Below, in pieces: positions 33,889 to 42,331 of a DNA stretch of 64,000 nt. A model generated the notes under the pieces. That model was not told where the DNA came from. It searched no databases and saw nothing but the letters and a program-made list of their open reading frames with translations. Positions within the stretch are counted from its first letter, which is position 1. Each line of letters starts with the position of its first letter. Where the stretch lies: positions 1 to 64,000 of the forward strand of contig NZ_NMVQ01000047.1 in NCBI RefSeq assembly GCF_002250625.1, given 5' to 3'. The position numbers and the translations under genes were made by a program. The DNA is from Enemella dayhoffiae (GTDB lineage: Bacteria; Actinomycetota; Actinomycetes; Propionibacteriales; Propionibacteriaceae).

Positions 33889-35109
33889 ATGTTCCTGGAC
33901 TACACCGATGAACAGCGGGAGCTGCGCGCCGAGCTGCGCGACTACTTCACCCGGCTGCTGACCCCGGAGGTCCGGGAGGCCATCGGCGGTGCCAACGAGG
34001 ACCGCCCGGCCGGCCGCGAGGTGATCCGCCAGCTGGGCGCCGACGGTTGGCTCGGACTGGGGTGGCCCACCGAGTGGGGCGGCCAGGGCCGCGGCCCCGT
34101 GGAGCAGTTCATCCTGTTCGACGAGGTCTACCGGGCGGGGGCGCCGTTCCCCTTCGTCACCGTGAACACCGTCGGCCCGACCCTGCTCGCCCACGGCACC
34201 GAGGAACAGAAGCGGCGCTATCTGCCTGGGATCGTGCGCGGCGAGACCCTGTTCGCGATCGGCTATTCCGAGCCCGAGGCGGGCACCGACCTGGCCTCGC
34301 TGCGCACCCGGGCCGTCCGTGATGGCGACGGCTGGAAGATCAACGGCAACAAGATCTTCACCAGCGGCGCGGGGCAGGCCGACCACATCTGGCTGGCCTG
34401 CCGGACCGATCCCGAGGCACCCAAGCATCGCGGCATCACGCTGTTCATCGTGCCCACCAGCGATCCCGGATTCACCAGCACCCCGATCCAGACCACCGGA
34501 CTGGTCTGGACCAACGCGACCTACTACGACGACGTGCGCGCCACCGACGCCGACATCGTCGGCGGGCTCCACAACGGCTGGCGGGTGATGACCTCCCAGT
34601 TGGGCCACGAGCGGATCGGGCTGGCCGCCATGGGCGGGCGCACCGAGCAGTTGTATGCCGACGTGCTGGCCTGGGCGCGCACGGCGGAATCCGGATCGCT
34701 GCTGTCCAACGGATCCACCGGGCTCCGGCTGGCCGAGTGCCACGCCCGGTTGGCGGCGATGCGACTGTTGAATTGGCGTGCGCTGGCAGGAAACGGCGGC
34801 GATCCCGCCCCGGCGGATTCGTCCATGGCCAAGGTGTTCGGCACCGAGGTGCACGACGAGGTGTGTCATCAACTGATGTCCGTCGTCGGGCCGCGGGCCG
34901 CGGTTCGGGCGTACGGCACAGACCAGCAGGAACAGAGCCCGGTGGACGGCCGGGTGGAGGCACTGACCCGCGGCTCCTACATCAACACCTTCGGCGGAGG
35001 CACCAACGAGGTGCTGCGCGACATGATCGCCACCCAGGGCCTGGGTCTGCCCCGGGCACCCCGGCCCGGTCAGGTAGCACGATCCACCACCGGCAAGGAG
35101 AACCGATGA
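33889..35109 (+). CDS. fadE29: FadE29/ChsE2-like acyl-CoA dehydrogenase, large subunit
   Basis: 406 residues. The N-terminus 'MFLDYTDEQRELRAELRDYF' and blocks 'IGYSEPEAGTDLASLRTRAV', 'DHIWLACRTDPEAPKHRGI' and 'NTFGGGTNEVLRDMIA' follow M. tuberculosis FadE29 as I remember it. The Glu of 'SQLGHERIGLA' is the likely catalytic base position. FadE28-FadE29 form an alpha2beta2 enzyme that dehydrogenates the three-carbon steroid side chain (3-oxo-pregnene-carboxyl-CoA). The usual order fadE28-fadE29-chsH2-chsH1-ltp2 is changed here: chsH2 lies between the two dehydrogenase genes. Overlaps chsH2 by ATGA. Confidence 0.85.
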   Translation: MFLDYTDEQRELRAELRDYFTRLLTPEVREAIGGANEDRPAGREVIRQLGADGWLGLGWPTEWGGQGRGPVEQFILFDEVYRAGAPFPFVTVNTVGPTLLAHGTEEQKRRYLPGIVRGETLFAIGYSEPEAGTDLASLRTRAVRDGDGWKINGNKIFTSGAGQADHIWLACRTDPEAPKHRGITLFIVPTSDPGFTSTPIQTTGLVWTNATYYDDVRATDADIVGGLHNGWRVMTSQLGHERIGLAAMGGRTEQLYADVLAWARTAESGSLLSNGSTGLRLAECHARLAAMRLLNWRALAGNGGDPAPADSSMAKVFGTEVHDEVCHQLMSVVGPRAAVRAYGTDQQEQSPVDGRVEALTRGSYINTFGGGTNEVLRDMIATQGLGLPRAPRPGQVARSTTGKENR

Positions 35110-36071
35110 GTGACTTCGAAGCGCGGTTGCAGTCGTTCGTCGGACGCCCGGCCGGCCCGCCGCGGATCTCCCGCGACCCGGTCGAGCGTTCCATGATCCG
35201 GCATTTCGTCGAGGCGGTCGACGACCACAACCCGATCTACGTCGACGACGAGGCCGCCCGGGCCACGGGCCGGGCCGGCGTGGTGGCCCCACCGGCCATG
35301 TTGTCGACGTGGGTGATGCGCGGTTACCGCGCCCACCACCGCACCCCCGCGCCCACGGAGGTGTCCGCCTCACCGTTGGACGAGTTGCTGGAACTCCTGG
35401 GCGAGCGGGGGTTCACCGGTGTCGTCGCCACCGACTCCGAGCAGGTGTATCAACGCGAACTGGTCCCCGGGGACCGGATCCGCTCCGAACTGGTGATCTC
35501 GGCGGTGTCGGCGGAGAAGCAGACCGGGCTGGGTGCCGGGCACTTCATCACCACCACGCGCACCTACCGCGATGCCGAGGACGCGGTGGTGGCCACCGAG
35601 ACCTTCCGCATCCTGCGCTTCGATCCCACCAGGGCCCGCGGCAAGGCGACCGATCGGCCCGCGGCGGCCGATCCCGCGGATCGCCCCCGCCCGTTCCTGC
35701 TGCGGGACAACGAGTTCTGGTTCGCCGCCGCCCGCGAGCGACGGTTGCTGATCCAGCGCTGCGCCGACTGCGCGACGCTGCGGCATCCACCCGGCCCGAT
35801 GTGTCCGCAGTGCCACAGCTTCGACTGGGACACCGTCACCGCGGCGGGTACCGGCACCGTGCACAGTTTCGTGATCAGTCACCATCCGCGGGCGGCCGGC
35901 TTCGACTACCCGCTGCCGATCGTGCTGGTCGACCTGACCGAGGGCACCCGGCTCGTGGCGGATTATCGGGGACCGATCGAGGAGTTGGAGATCGGTCTGC
36001 CGGTGCGGGTCGGCTGGACCGAGCTGGACTCCGAGACGACCCTTCCCCACTTCGAGAAGGCGGAGGCGTGA
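35106..36071 (+). CDS. chsH2: ChsH2-like steroid enoyl-CoA hydratase subunit (MaoC-N + DUF35)
   Basis: 321 residues: an N-terminal MaoC-type hot-dog domain (about 1-170; 'VEAVDDHNPIYVDDEAAR', 'EKQTGLGAGHFITTTRTY') joined to a C-terminal DUF35 OB-fold/zinc-ribbon (about 190-321) with paired cysteines 'CADC...CPQC'. This is the architecture of M. tuberculosis ChsH2 (Rv3542c). With ChsH1 it hydrates the C22 enoyl-CoA; the DUF35 part docks and activates the Ltp2 aldolase. All three partner genes are in this operon. I start it at the ATG at 35106, overlapping the fadE29 stop. Confidence 0.88.
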   Translation: MSDFEARLQSFVGRPAGPPRISRDPVERSMIRHFVEAVDDHNPIYVDDEAARATGRAGVVAPPAMLSTWVMRGYRAHHRTPAPTEVSASPLDELLELLGERGFTGVVATDSEQVYQRELVPGDRIRSELVISAVSAEKQTGLGAGHFITTTRTYRDAEDAVVATETFRILRFDPTRARGKATDRPAAADPADRPRPFLLRDNEFWFAAARERRLLIQRCADCATLRHPPGPMCPQCHSFDWDTVTAAGTGTVHSFVISHHPRAAGFDYPLPIVLVDLTEGTRLVADYRGPIEELEIGLPVRVGWTELDSETTLPHFEKAEA

Positions 36072-37204
36072 TGGACTTCGACCCTGGCGAGGAACGGCGC
36101 GAGACGATCGAGCTGGTGCACGGGTTGCTGCAGCGGGTCGATCCCGGGCAGGTGGAACGGGCCGAGGAGGCTGGTTTCGACGCGCCCCTGTGGTCCGAGC
36201 TGGGCGACGCCGGAGTGCTCGGCCTGTGCGCACCGGAGGAGTACGGCGGCACCGAACTGGGCTGGGAATGCCTCCTCGACGTGCTCGTCGAGCACGGTCG
36301 GCGTCCCTCCCCGGTGCCGCTGTGGGAGACCCTGGTGCTCGGCGCGCTGCCGCTTCAGTGGTACGCCCCCCAGGCGGCCCAGCAGTGGTTGCCGGAGGTG
36401 GTCGCCGGTCGATGCCTGCTCAGCGCCGGCTGGGCGGACCACGTGGCCGGACGCAGCGACTGCCGAGCCACGACCGGTGACGACGGGTGGGTGCTGAGCG
36501 GTCGCTGCTCCGCCGTGCCCGCCGGGGACCGCGCGGATGCGGTGCTGATCCCGGCCGACACCGACGCCGGGCCCGCCCTGTTCCTGGTGCCCACCGAACA
36601 CCTGGAGCGTACCGAGCTGCGGCTGACCAATCGGGGCACCGCAGCCGATCTGGTGTTCACCGAGGCGGCCGCGACACTGGTCACCGACCGGGCCGAGGCG
36701 ATCGAACGCTGCCTGCAGGTCGCCTGGTTGGGTCTGGCCGCGCTCCAGGTCGGGCTGTCCAGCGAATCCGTCCGGCTCACCGCCGCACACGTGAGCGAGC
36801 GACAGCAGTTCGGGGTGCCACTGGGCACCTTCCAGGCAGTGGCGCACCAGTTGGCCGATGCGGCGATCGCCACCGAGGCGATGCGGCTCACCCTCGGCGA
36901 GGCCTCGTGGCGTCTGAGCACCGATCGACCGGAAGCCGGCACGGTGCAGGTTGCTCGCTGGTGGGCCGCCGAGCACGGGCCGCGCGTCGCCCGCACCTGC
37001 CAGCACCTGCACGGCGGTCTGGGCGCGGACACCACCTCGACCATCAGCCGCTACTTCCTCTGGTCGCTCACCCTCGCCCACACGTTCGGTTCCGCCGATC
37101 AGCACGCCGCCCGGATCGCGGACGCGCTCCGAGCGGGCACCGCCCACGATCCCGCGCAGGTCGTGCCAGCCAACTCAGTGGAGGCCGAACATGTCACGAT
37201 TTGA
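36071..37204 (+). CDS. fadE28: FadE28/ChsE1-like acyl-CoA dehydrogenase, short subunit
   Basis: 377 residues. The start 'MDFDPGEERRETIE' recalls FadE28, and the reduced middle domain ('ADLVFTEAAATLVTD') with an intact helical bundle ('RQQFGVPLGTFQAVAHQLAD', 'HLHGGLGADTTSTISRYFLW') is as expected for the short subunit of the ChsE1-ChsE2 enzyme. It is about 40 residues longer than mycobacterial FadE28 (339). The start ATG at 36071 overlaps the chsH2 stop by one base, and its 3' end overlaps the chsH1 start by 14 bases. Confidence 0.82.
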   Translation: MDFDPGEERRETIELVHGLLQRVDPGQVERAEEAGFDAPLWSELGDAGVLGLCAPEEYGGTELGWECLLDVLVEHGRRPSPVPLWETLVLGALPLQWYAPQAAQQWLPEVVAGRCLLSAGWADHVAGRSDCRATTGDDGWVLSGRCSAVPAGDRADAVLIPADTDAGPALFLVPTEHLERTELRLTNRGTAADLVFTEAAATLVTDRAEAIERCLQVAWLGLAALQVGLSSESVRLTAAHVSERQQFGVPLGTFQAVAHQLADAAIATEAMRLTLGEASWRLSTDRPEAGTVQVARWWAAEHGPRVARTCQHLHGGLGADTTSTISRYFLWSLTLAHTFGSADQHAARIADALRAGTAHDPAQVVPANSVEAEHVTI

Positions 37205-37598
37205 GCCGGGACAGGAATTCCCTCCCCTAGAGATCGAGGTGACCCGCACCGTGATCGTCGCCGGTGCGATGGCGACCCAGGACTTCGAGGATGTCCACCA
37301 CGACCCCGATCTGGCGATCACCCGCGGCACGGCGGACACCTACCTCAGCATCAACACCACCAATGGATTCCTCTGCCGCTATGTCACCGACCAGCTCGGG
37401 CCGACCGCACGCGTGCACAGGCTGCGCACCCGGCTCGGCGTACCCCACCTGGCCGGGATGACGCTGACCCTCACCGGCCGGGTCGAGGACGTGACCGGCG
37501 AGCGGATCACGATCGCGGTGCAGGGCCGGAACCCCTCCGGCGTCCACGCCTCGGCCACCCTCGAGGTGGAACTGACCGATCCAGGAGCTGACCGATGA
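37191..37598 (+). CDS. chsH1: ChsH1-like steroid enoyl-CoA hydratase subunit (MaoC hot-dog)
   Basis: 135 residues, a single MaoC-type hot-dog domain with the hydratase-2 Asp/His region 'QDFEDVHHDPDLA' near residue 35 and 'YLSINTTNGFLCRYVTD'. It has the size and sequence of ChsH1 (Rv3541c), which supplies the active-site residues to the ChsH1-ChsH2 hydratase. It is encoded between fadE28 and ltp2 with overlaps at both ends, so the complex subunits are probably made in matched amounts. Confidence 0.87.
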   Translation: MSRFEPGQEFPPLEIEVTRTVIVAGAMATQDFEDVHHDPDLAITRGTADTYLSINTTNGFLCRYVTDQLGPTARVHRLRTRLGVPHLAGMTLTLTGRVEDVTGERITIAVQGRNPSGVHASATLEVELTDPGADR

Positions 37599-38779
37599 AT
37601 CGATTCCCCAGCAGGGAAGCCGCCATCGTGGGCATCGGTGCCACCGAGTTCTCCAAGGACTCCGGGCGCAGCGAGCTGACCCTGGCGCTGGAGTGCATCC
37701 TGAGCGCGCTGCACGATGCCGGCCTGACGGCCTCCGACGTCGACGGGCTGTCCACCTTCACCATGGACACGAACTCCGAGGAGGTGATCGCACGCAACCT
37801 CGGACTGCCCGGGCTGAACTTCTTCAGCCGGATCCACTTCGGTGGAGGTGCGGCCGCCGCCCCGTTCCAGCAGGCGATCCTCGCGGTCACCAGCGGGGTG
37901 GCGGAGTGCGTGGTCGTCTACCGGGCCTTCAACGAACGCTCCGGGGTCCGCTTCGGTCAGGGTCCGCCGCCGGGCAAGGCCCGGGCGACCACCGAGAACG
38001 AATACCGCAGCTGGGTGAACCCGTACGGTCTGCTCACCCCGGCCCAGCACGTGGCGATGGCTGCCCGGCGCTATCTGCACGCCTCCGGCGCGACCAGTGA
38101 GGACTTCGGTCGGGTGGCGGTGCTGGCCCGCAAGCATGCCGCGACCAATCCGCGGGCGTGGTTCCACGGGCGTCCATTGACCCTGGCCGAGCACCAGGAG
38201 TCGCGGTGGATCGTCGAACCCCTGCACCTCTACGACTGCTGCCAGGAGACCGACGGTGGTCAGGCGCTGGTGGTGGTGAGCGCCGAGCGGGCCCGGGATC
38301 TGCCCAATCCGCCGGCCTACCTGGCGGCCGCGGCCCAGTCGATCGGCCCGGACCAGCACAACATGACCAGTTACTACCGCGAGGACCTGGCCCGGGTGCC
38401 GGAGTTGGCTCGTTGCGCCGAGCAGCTCTGGCGCCAATCCGGGCTCGGACCCGACGCCATGGACGCGGCCGTGCTCTACGACCACTTCACCCCCTATGTG
38501 CTGAACCAGTTGGAGGAGTACGGCTTCTGCGAGCCGGGAGAGGCCCGTCACTTCGTTGCCGATGGGCACCTGGAGGTCGACGGGAGACTCCCCACCAACA
38601 CCCACGGCGGTCAGATCGGCGAGGGCTATCTGCACGGCGTCAACGGTGTCGCCGAGGGTGTACGCCTGATCCGCGGCAGTTCGGTGAACCAGCCCGCCAA
38701 ACAGATCCGGCATGCACTGGTCACCGGCGGCGTCGGGGTGCCGACGAGCGCGCTGGTGCTCGCCGCCGATCCCGGCTGA
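37595..38779 (+). CDS. ltp2: Ltp2-like steroid side-chain retro-aldolase
   Basis: 394 residues with the thiolase fold of lipid-transfer-type proteins but without the usual thiolase nucleophile: the N-terminal region reads 'HFGGGAAAAPFQQAILAV' where thiolases carry Cys. Tyrosines in 'LYDHFTPYVLNQLEEYGF' and 'GEGYLHGVNG' are in the regions where Ltp2 keeps its catalytic Tyr pair. Ltp2 cleaves 17-hydroxy-pregnane-carboxyl-CoA to the 17-ketosteroid and propionyl-CoA, and works bound to the DUF35 domain of ChsH2. Overlaps chsH1 by four bases and closes the operon. Confidence 0.87.
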   Translation: MNRFPSREAAIVGIGATEFSKDSGRSELTLALECILSALHDAGLTASDVDGLSTFTMDTNSEEVIARNLGLPGLNFFSRIHFGGGAAAAPFQQAILAVTSGVAECVVVYRAFNERSGVRFGQGPPPGKARATTENEYRSWVNPYGLLTPAQHVAMAARRYLHASGATSEDFGRVAVLARKHAATNPRAWFHGRPLTLAEHQESRWIVEPLHLYDCCQETDGGQALVVVSAERARDLPNPPAYLAAAAQSIGPDQHNMTSYYREDLARVPELARCAEQLWRQSGLGPDAMDAAVLYDHFTPYVLNQLEEYGFCEPGEARHFVADGHLEVDGRLPTNTHGGQIGEGYLHGVNGVAEGVRLIRGSSVNQPAKQIRHALVTGGVGVPTSALVLAADPG

Positions 38780-38843
38780 CCGGGTCGATCGGCTGACTGG
38801 GTGGGATCGGGTGGGTTGATCCGGGCCTCCGGCTCGGTCAGCC
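38774..38843. terminator. Candidate bidirectional terminator hairpin
   Basis: GGCTGACCG (38774-38782) and CGGTCAGCC (38835-38843) form a perfect 9-base inverted repeat spanning the 3' ends of the converging ltp2 and echA20 genes and including both stop codons. The 52-base loop is GC-rich and there is no T tract, so it is only a possible terminator or transcript-end structure. Confidence 0.35.
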
Positions 38844-39590
38844 CTTTCCGAAGGTGTCGCGCACCTCGTCGGCCGCGCCGCTGAGGTTCAGCTCGAAGGT
38901 AAATCCCTGCTCGAAACGGTAGGACCGGTTCACGTCCCAGGGGTCGATCCCGTTCAGAGATTCCTTGGCCGCGCGGATCACGCGGGGGTCCTTGGCGGCG
39001 ATCTTCGCGGCCAGCGCCAGCGCCTCCTCGCGGAGCCGCTCCGGCGGCACCACGGCCAGCACCGAGCCATGCCGATGCAGTTCCTCGGCGGTGACCGTGC
39101 GCGAGGTATAGACCATCGCCCGGGCCAGGTGCTGCGGCACCAGCCGGGAGAGGTGCGTGGCCGCCCCCAGTGCGCCGCGGTCGACCTCAGGCAGTCCGAA
39201 GGTGGCGGTCTCGTCGGCGATGATCACATCGGAGTTGCCGACCAGACCGATCCCCCCGCCCAGGCAGAAGCCATTTACCGCGCTGATCACCGGCACCGGG
39301 CACTCGTAGACGGCCTTGAAGGCCGCGTAGCAGCCGGCGTTGGCACCGAGCAGCTTCTCGAAGCCCTGCTGGCGTTGAATCTCCTTGATGTCCACACCGG
39401 CGTTGAAGCCGCGCCCCTCGGCGCGAAGCACAACCACCCGGGCGTCCGCGGCCGCCGCGGTAACCTGTTCGGCGACAGCGAACCAGTCGGCCACGGTGAG
39501 GGCGTTCACCGGCGGCGCGTTCGTGATCACCTCGGCGATCCCGTCGGTGTGCTCGGTGCGGACCGCCGCCTGCTCTGACGGCGTACTCAT
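38838..39590 (-). CDS. echA20: EchA20-like ring-D hydrolase (crotonase fold)
   Basis: 250 residues. As I remember M. tuberculosis EchA20 (Rv3550, 247 aa), the blocks 'LRAEGRGFNAGVDIKEIQR', 'AAFKAVYECPVPVISAVNGF', 'GGGIGLVGNSDVIIA', 'GLPEVDRGALGAATHLSRL' and 'EQGFTFELNLSG' are nearly the same. EchA20 hydrolyses a C-C bond to open ring D of the bicyclic CoA ester HIEC-CoA, giving COCHEA-CoA. The two oxyanion-hole segments ('FNAGVDI', 'CLGGGIGLV') are intact. Last gene of the ipdABC operon, with an ATGA overlap to the MaoC gene upstream. Confidence 0.93.
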   Translation of the reverse strand: MSTPSEQAAVRTEHTDGIAEVITNAPPVNALTVADWFAVAEQVTAAAADARVVVLRAEGRGFNAGVDIKEIQRQQGFEKLLGANAGCYAAFKAVYECPVPVISAVNGFCLGGGIGLVGNSDVIIADETATFGLPEVDRGALGAATHLSRLVPQHLARAMVYTSRTVTAEELHRHGSVLAVVPPERLREEALALAAKIAAKDPRVIRAAKESLNGIDPWDVNRSYRFEQGFTFELNLSGAADEVRDTFGKG

Positions 39591-39991
39591 GCGGACACCT
39601 CCTCGGTGGCGAAGCGGGCCCAGGCCCGGACCGCCACCCCGCCGCCGATCCTGGTGCAGGTCAGGGCGACCTCGACCAGCTCGGTTCCATCCTCGGCCGA
39701 GGACTCGCCCAGCTCGGCGGTCAGCTCGAGCTCATCACCGGGCCAGATCTGTTCTGCGAAACGGATTCGGAAGGATCGGATGTTCTCCGGCCCGAGCCAG
39801 TCGGTGGCATAGCTGGCGAGCAGCCCGGCCGGCCACATGCCGACGGCGAACGGGCTGTCGAATCCGGCACGCCGGGCGAATTCGGTGTCGTGGTGGATCG
39901 GGTTCATGTCGCCCGAGGCGCCCTGGTAGCGCACGAAGTCGGTGACGGTGACCGGGCCGATACGGCGTGGTTCGGGGATCTGCATCATCAC
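39587..39991 (-). CDS. MaoC-type enoyl-CoA hydratase subunit
   Basis: 134 residues, single hot-dog domain with the hydratase motif 'ASGDMNPIHHDTEFA' (Asp/His) near residue 30 and 'FAVGMWPAGLLASYATDWLG'. The ATG at 39991 begins three Met codons in a row. The preceding gene encodes a matching FAS1-like hot-dog subunit, so a heteromeric hydratase like ChsH1-ChsH2 or HadAB is likely. In the ipd operon it could hydrate an enoyl-CoA formed after HIP ring opening; mycobacterial ipd operons lack an obvious equivalent at this place as I remember them. Confidence 0.75.
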   Translation of the reverse strand: MMMQIPEPRRIGPVTVTDFVRYQGASGDMNPIHHDTEFARRAGFDSPFAVGMWPAGLLASYATDWLGPENIRSFRIRFAEQIWPGDELELTAELGESSAEDGTELVEVALTCTRIGGGVAVRAWARFATEEVSA

Positions 39992-40443
39992 TGCTCCTTC
40001 GTGGACGCTGCCGGCGGGCGTCCGGTCTCGACTCCGGTGAGCCGCGATTCGGCGACCAGGTGCCCATCGTGGTCACGGAACTCGGTGACCATGACCGCGA
40101 AGGTCAGTTCACCGCCCCGCTTTCCCTGCTTGGTATAGATCTGATCGATCCGCGAGGTGGCGCTCAACCGGACCCCGGCACGGGGCGGCGGGCCGTGGAA
40201 GATGAACTCCTGCTCGGCGTGCAGGCCGCGTTGCTGGTCCATCTCGACAGCCTCCCAGACCCGATTCTGATCCCCGGCCCAGAAGATCTGCGTGGTCAGG
40301 AAGGTGGGCGGGATGGGCGGGTTCTCGGCCAGGTACGCCGGATGCTGCGACCCGGTGGCCGCCGCGAACTCGCGGATCTTGCCGCGCTCGATGTCCATCT
40401 CGAAGGTTTCGCCGGTGGTGCCGGCGGCGTTCGGGTTCACCAT
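39988..40443 (-). CDS. FAS1-like MaoC dehydratase/hydratase partner subunit
   Basis: 151 residues with the 'FEMDIERGKIREFAAATGSQ' start and 'PPIPPTFLTT' of FAS1-like dehydratase domains, then 'LHAEQEFIFHGPPPRAGV' of the hot-dog fold. These domains usually lack the catalytic Asp/His pair and act as the structural partner of a MaoC subunit, here encoded immediately downstream with a four-base overlap. Unlike ChsH2 it has no DUF35 domain, so it should not recruit an aldolase. The gene starts 24 bases after ipdF ends. Confidence 0.73.
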   Translation of the reverse strand: MVNPNAAGTTGETFEMDIERGKIREFAAATGSQHPAYLAENPPIPPTFLTTQIFWAGDQNRVWEAVEMDQQRGLHAEQEFIFHGPPPRAGVRLSATSRIDQIYTKQGKRGGELTFAVMVTEFRDHDGHLVAESRLTGVETGRPPAASTKEQ

Positions 40444-40467
40444 CTGTGACTCCTCCTCGGTGCGGGG

Positions 40468-41238
40468 TCAGGCCCGCTGGCTGGAGACCGACACCACTTC
40501 GCCGGTCAGGTAGGTGGAATAGTCCGAGGCGAGGAAGACCATCACGTTGGCGACCTCCCACGGTTCGGCGGCGCGGCCGAAGGCCTCCTGAGAACTCAAC
40601 CGAGTCAGCAAATCGTCGCTGGTCACCTTGGCCAGGAAGGGATGCATGGCGATGCTGGGTGCCACCGCGTTCACCCTGATTCCGTGCTCTGCCACGTCGA
40701 GAGCGCTGCACCGGGTGAGTGCCATCACCCCGGCCTTGGCCGCGGCATAGTGGGCCTGCCCGCGCTGGGCCCGCCACCCGATCACCGATGAGTTGTTGAC
40801 GATCACGCCCCGCCCGGCCGGGATCATGTGCCGCAGGACCGACCTCGTGGCGCGGAAGGTGCTGGTCAACGTCACGTCGAGGACCTGGTGCCACTGCTCG
40901 TCGGTCATCTCCTGGACCGGCACCTCCCCGCCAAGACCGGCGTTGTTGATCAGCACGTCGATCCGGCCCAGCTCGGCCACGGCGCCGTCCATCAGCCCGT
41001 CGATCTGCGCCTGATCGGTCACGTCACAGGCGATCGCCAGCGGCCGCTGACCAAGCTCCTGCTCCAACCGGTCGGCCGCCCCGGCGAGGCGGCGTTCGTG
41101 TCGGTCACTGATCACCAACCGGGCCCCCTCCTGCCCGCAGCGCAGCGCCGCCGCATATCCGATGCCGGTCCCGGCGGCCGCCGTCACCACCACGGTGCGG
41201 TCGGCCAGCAGGTCGTGCGACGGCGGCGCCTCAGTCAC
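40468..41238 (-). CDS. ipdF: IpdF-like SDR of the HIP pathway
   Basis: 256 residues. The variant Rossmann motif 'VVVTAAAGTGIGYAAA', in place of the usual TGxxxGIG, is the same as in M. tuberculosis IpdF (Rv3559c) as I remember it, as are 'ISDRHERRLAGAADRL', 'MTDEQWHQVLDVTLTSTFRA', 'VIGWRAQRGQAHYAAAKAGV' and 'SQEAFGRAAEPWEVANVMV'. Ser-Tyr-Lys active residues are present. IpdF oxidises or reduces the 5-hydroxyl position of HIP-CoA-derived intermediates. It is coupled to ipdC (8-base overlap). Confidence 0.92.
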   Translation of the reverse strand: MTEAPPSHDLLADRTVVVTAAAGTGIGYAAALRCGQEGARLVISDRHERRLAGAADRLEQELGQRPLAIACDVTDQAQIDGLMDGAVAELGRIDVLINNAGLGGEVPVQEMTDEQWHQVLDVTLTSTFRATRSVLRHMIPAGRGVIVNNSSVIGWRAQRGQAHYAAAKAGVMALTRCSALDVAEHGIRVNAVAPSIAMHPFLAKVTSDDLLTRLSSQEAFGRAAEPWEVANVMVFLASDYSTYLTGEVVSVSSQRA

Positions 41239-42331
41239 GATCCGTCCTCTGTTCCAAGCTGGTCAGGGTTTGCGCGGCCTCATCAGCGATTCGCTCCAGC
41301 AGCTCGGCCACACTGGGGAGGTCGTCGATCAGGCCGACCACCTGGCCGGTGGCCATCACCCCGGTCTCGGGATCACCATCCAGCAGCGCCGTCCGATAGA
41401 GCATCGGCGCGTTCGCGGCCATCACCACCTGACTCCACCCGAGCCCGTGATTGCGCCGCATGGCCAGCCCTTCGCGGACGATGTCGGGCCAGGGCGTACC
41501 GGACATCCGCTGAAAGGCCACGGCGTTGCGCGCCGCCCGGACCAATCGGGTGGCCGGATTGCTGCGTTCGAGCTGTGCCACCGGGCCGGTGTTGAGCACC
41601 CGCTGGGGCACTCCGTCCACCTCTCGGGTGACCACGGTGTCATTCACCGACTTGGTCAGATAGACATCCTTCACTCGTTGGGCGACCGGCGATTCCTTGG
41701 TGAGCAGGAATCGGGTACCCATCGCGATCCCCTCGGCACCGTAGGCCAGGGCGGCGACCAGGCCGCGTCCATCGAAGAAGCCACCGGCGGCGATCACTGG
41801 GATGTCGACGGCGTCGACGACTTGGGGCAGCAGCAGCGTGGTGGGCACGGCACCGGTGTGGCCACCGCCCTCTCCGCCCTGCACGATCAGCGCGTCGGCC
41901 CCCCAGGCGGCCACCTTCTCGGCGTGCCGGCGCGCACCGATGGAGGGCACCACGACCAGACCCAGCTCCTTGCAGCGCTCGATCAACGGTTGCCGGGGAG
42001 CCAGCGCGAAGGAAGCGACCTTGACTCCGGTCCGGGCCATCAGCTCGATGCGCTGTTCCACGTCGGGCTGGTCGGCCCGCACGTTCACCCCGAAGGGGGC
42101 ATCGGTGCGGGCGCGCACGTCGTCGATCGCCCGGGCGAGCTCGTCGAAGGAGAGCAACCCGGAGGACAGGATGCCCAGGCCGCCGGCAGCCGAGGTGGCC
42201 GCAGTGAGCCCGGCGTCGGAGACGAACCCCATCCCGGTCTGCACCAAGGGGTGGCGTACGCCGAACAGGCGGGTCGCGCGGGTCTGCAGTACCGGGCTGG
42301 TCAGCCCGTGGGGGCCTGCCGTGCTGGTCAT
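41231..42331 (-). CDS. ipdC: IpdC-like flavin-dependent reductase (nitronate monooxygenase fold)
   Basis: 366 residues with an FMN-binding TIM barrel: 'PLVQTGMGFVSDAGLTAATS', 'APFGVNVRADQPDVEQRIEL', 'LIVQGGEGGGHTGAVPT' (phosphate/FMN region) and 'VIAAGGFFDGRGLVAALAYG'. Length and operon place fit IpdC (Rv3553), which resembles nitronate monooxygenases but reduces a double bond or ketone in the HIP-CoA pathway. The ATG at 42331 overlaps the ipdB stop by four bases. In-frame sequence beyond 42331 lies antisense-like within ipdB and is not coding. Confidence 0.88.
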   Translation of the reverse strand: MTSTAGPHGLTSPVLQTRATRLFGVRHPLVQTGMGFVSDAGLTAATSAAGGLGILSSGLLSFDELARAIDDVRARTDAPFGVNVRADQPDVEQRIELMARTGVKVASFALAPRQPLIERCKELGLVVVPSIGARRHAEKVAAWGADALIVQGGEGGGHTGAVPTTLLLPQVVDAVDIPVIAAGGFFDGRGLVAALAYGAEGIAMGTRFLLTKESPVAQRVKDVYLTKSVNDTVVTREVDGVPQRVLNTGPVAQLERSNPATRLVRAARNAVAFQRMSGTPWPDIVREGLAMRRNHGLGWSQVVMAANAPMLYRTALLDGDPETGVMATGQVVGLIDDLPSVAELLERIADEAAQTLTSLEQRTDRD

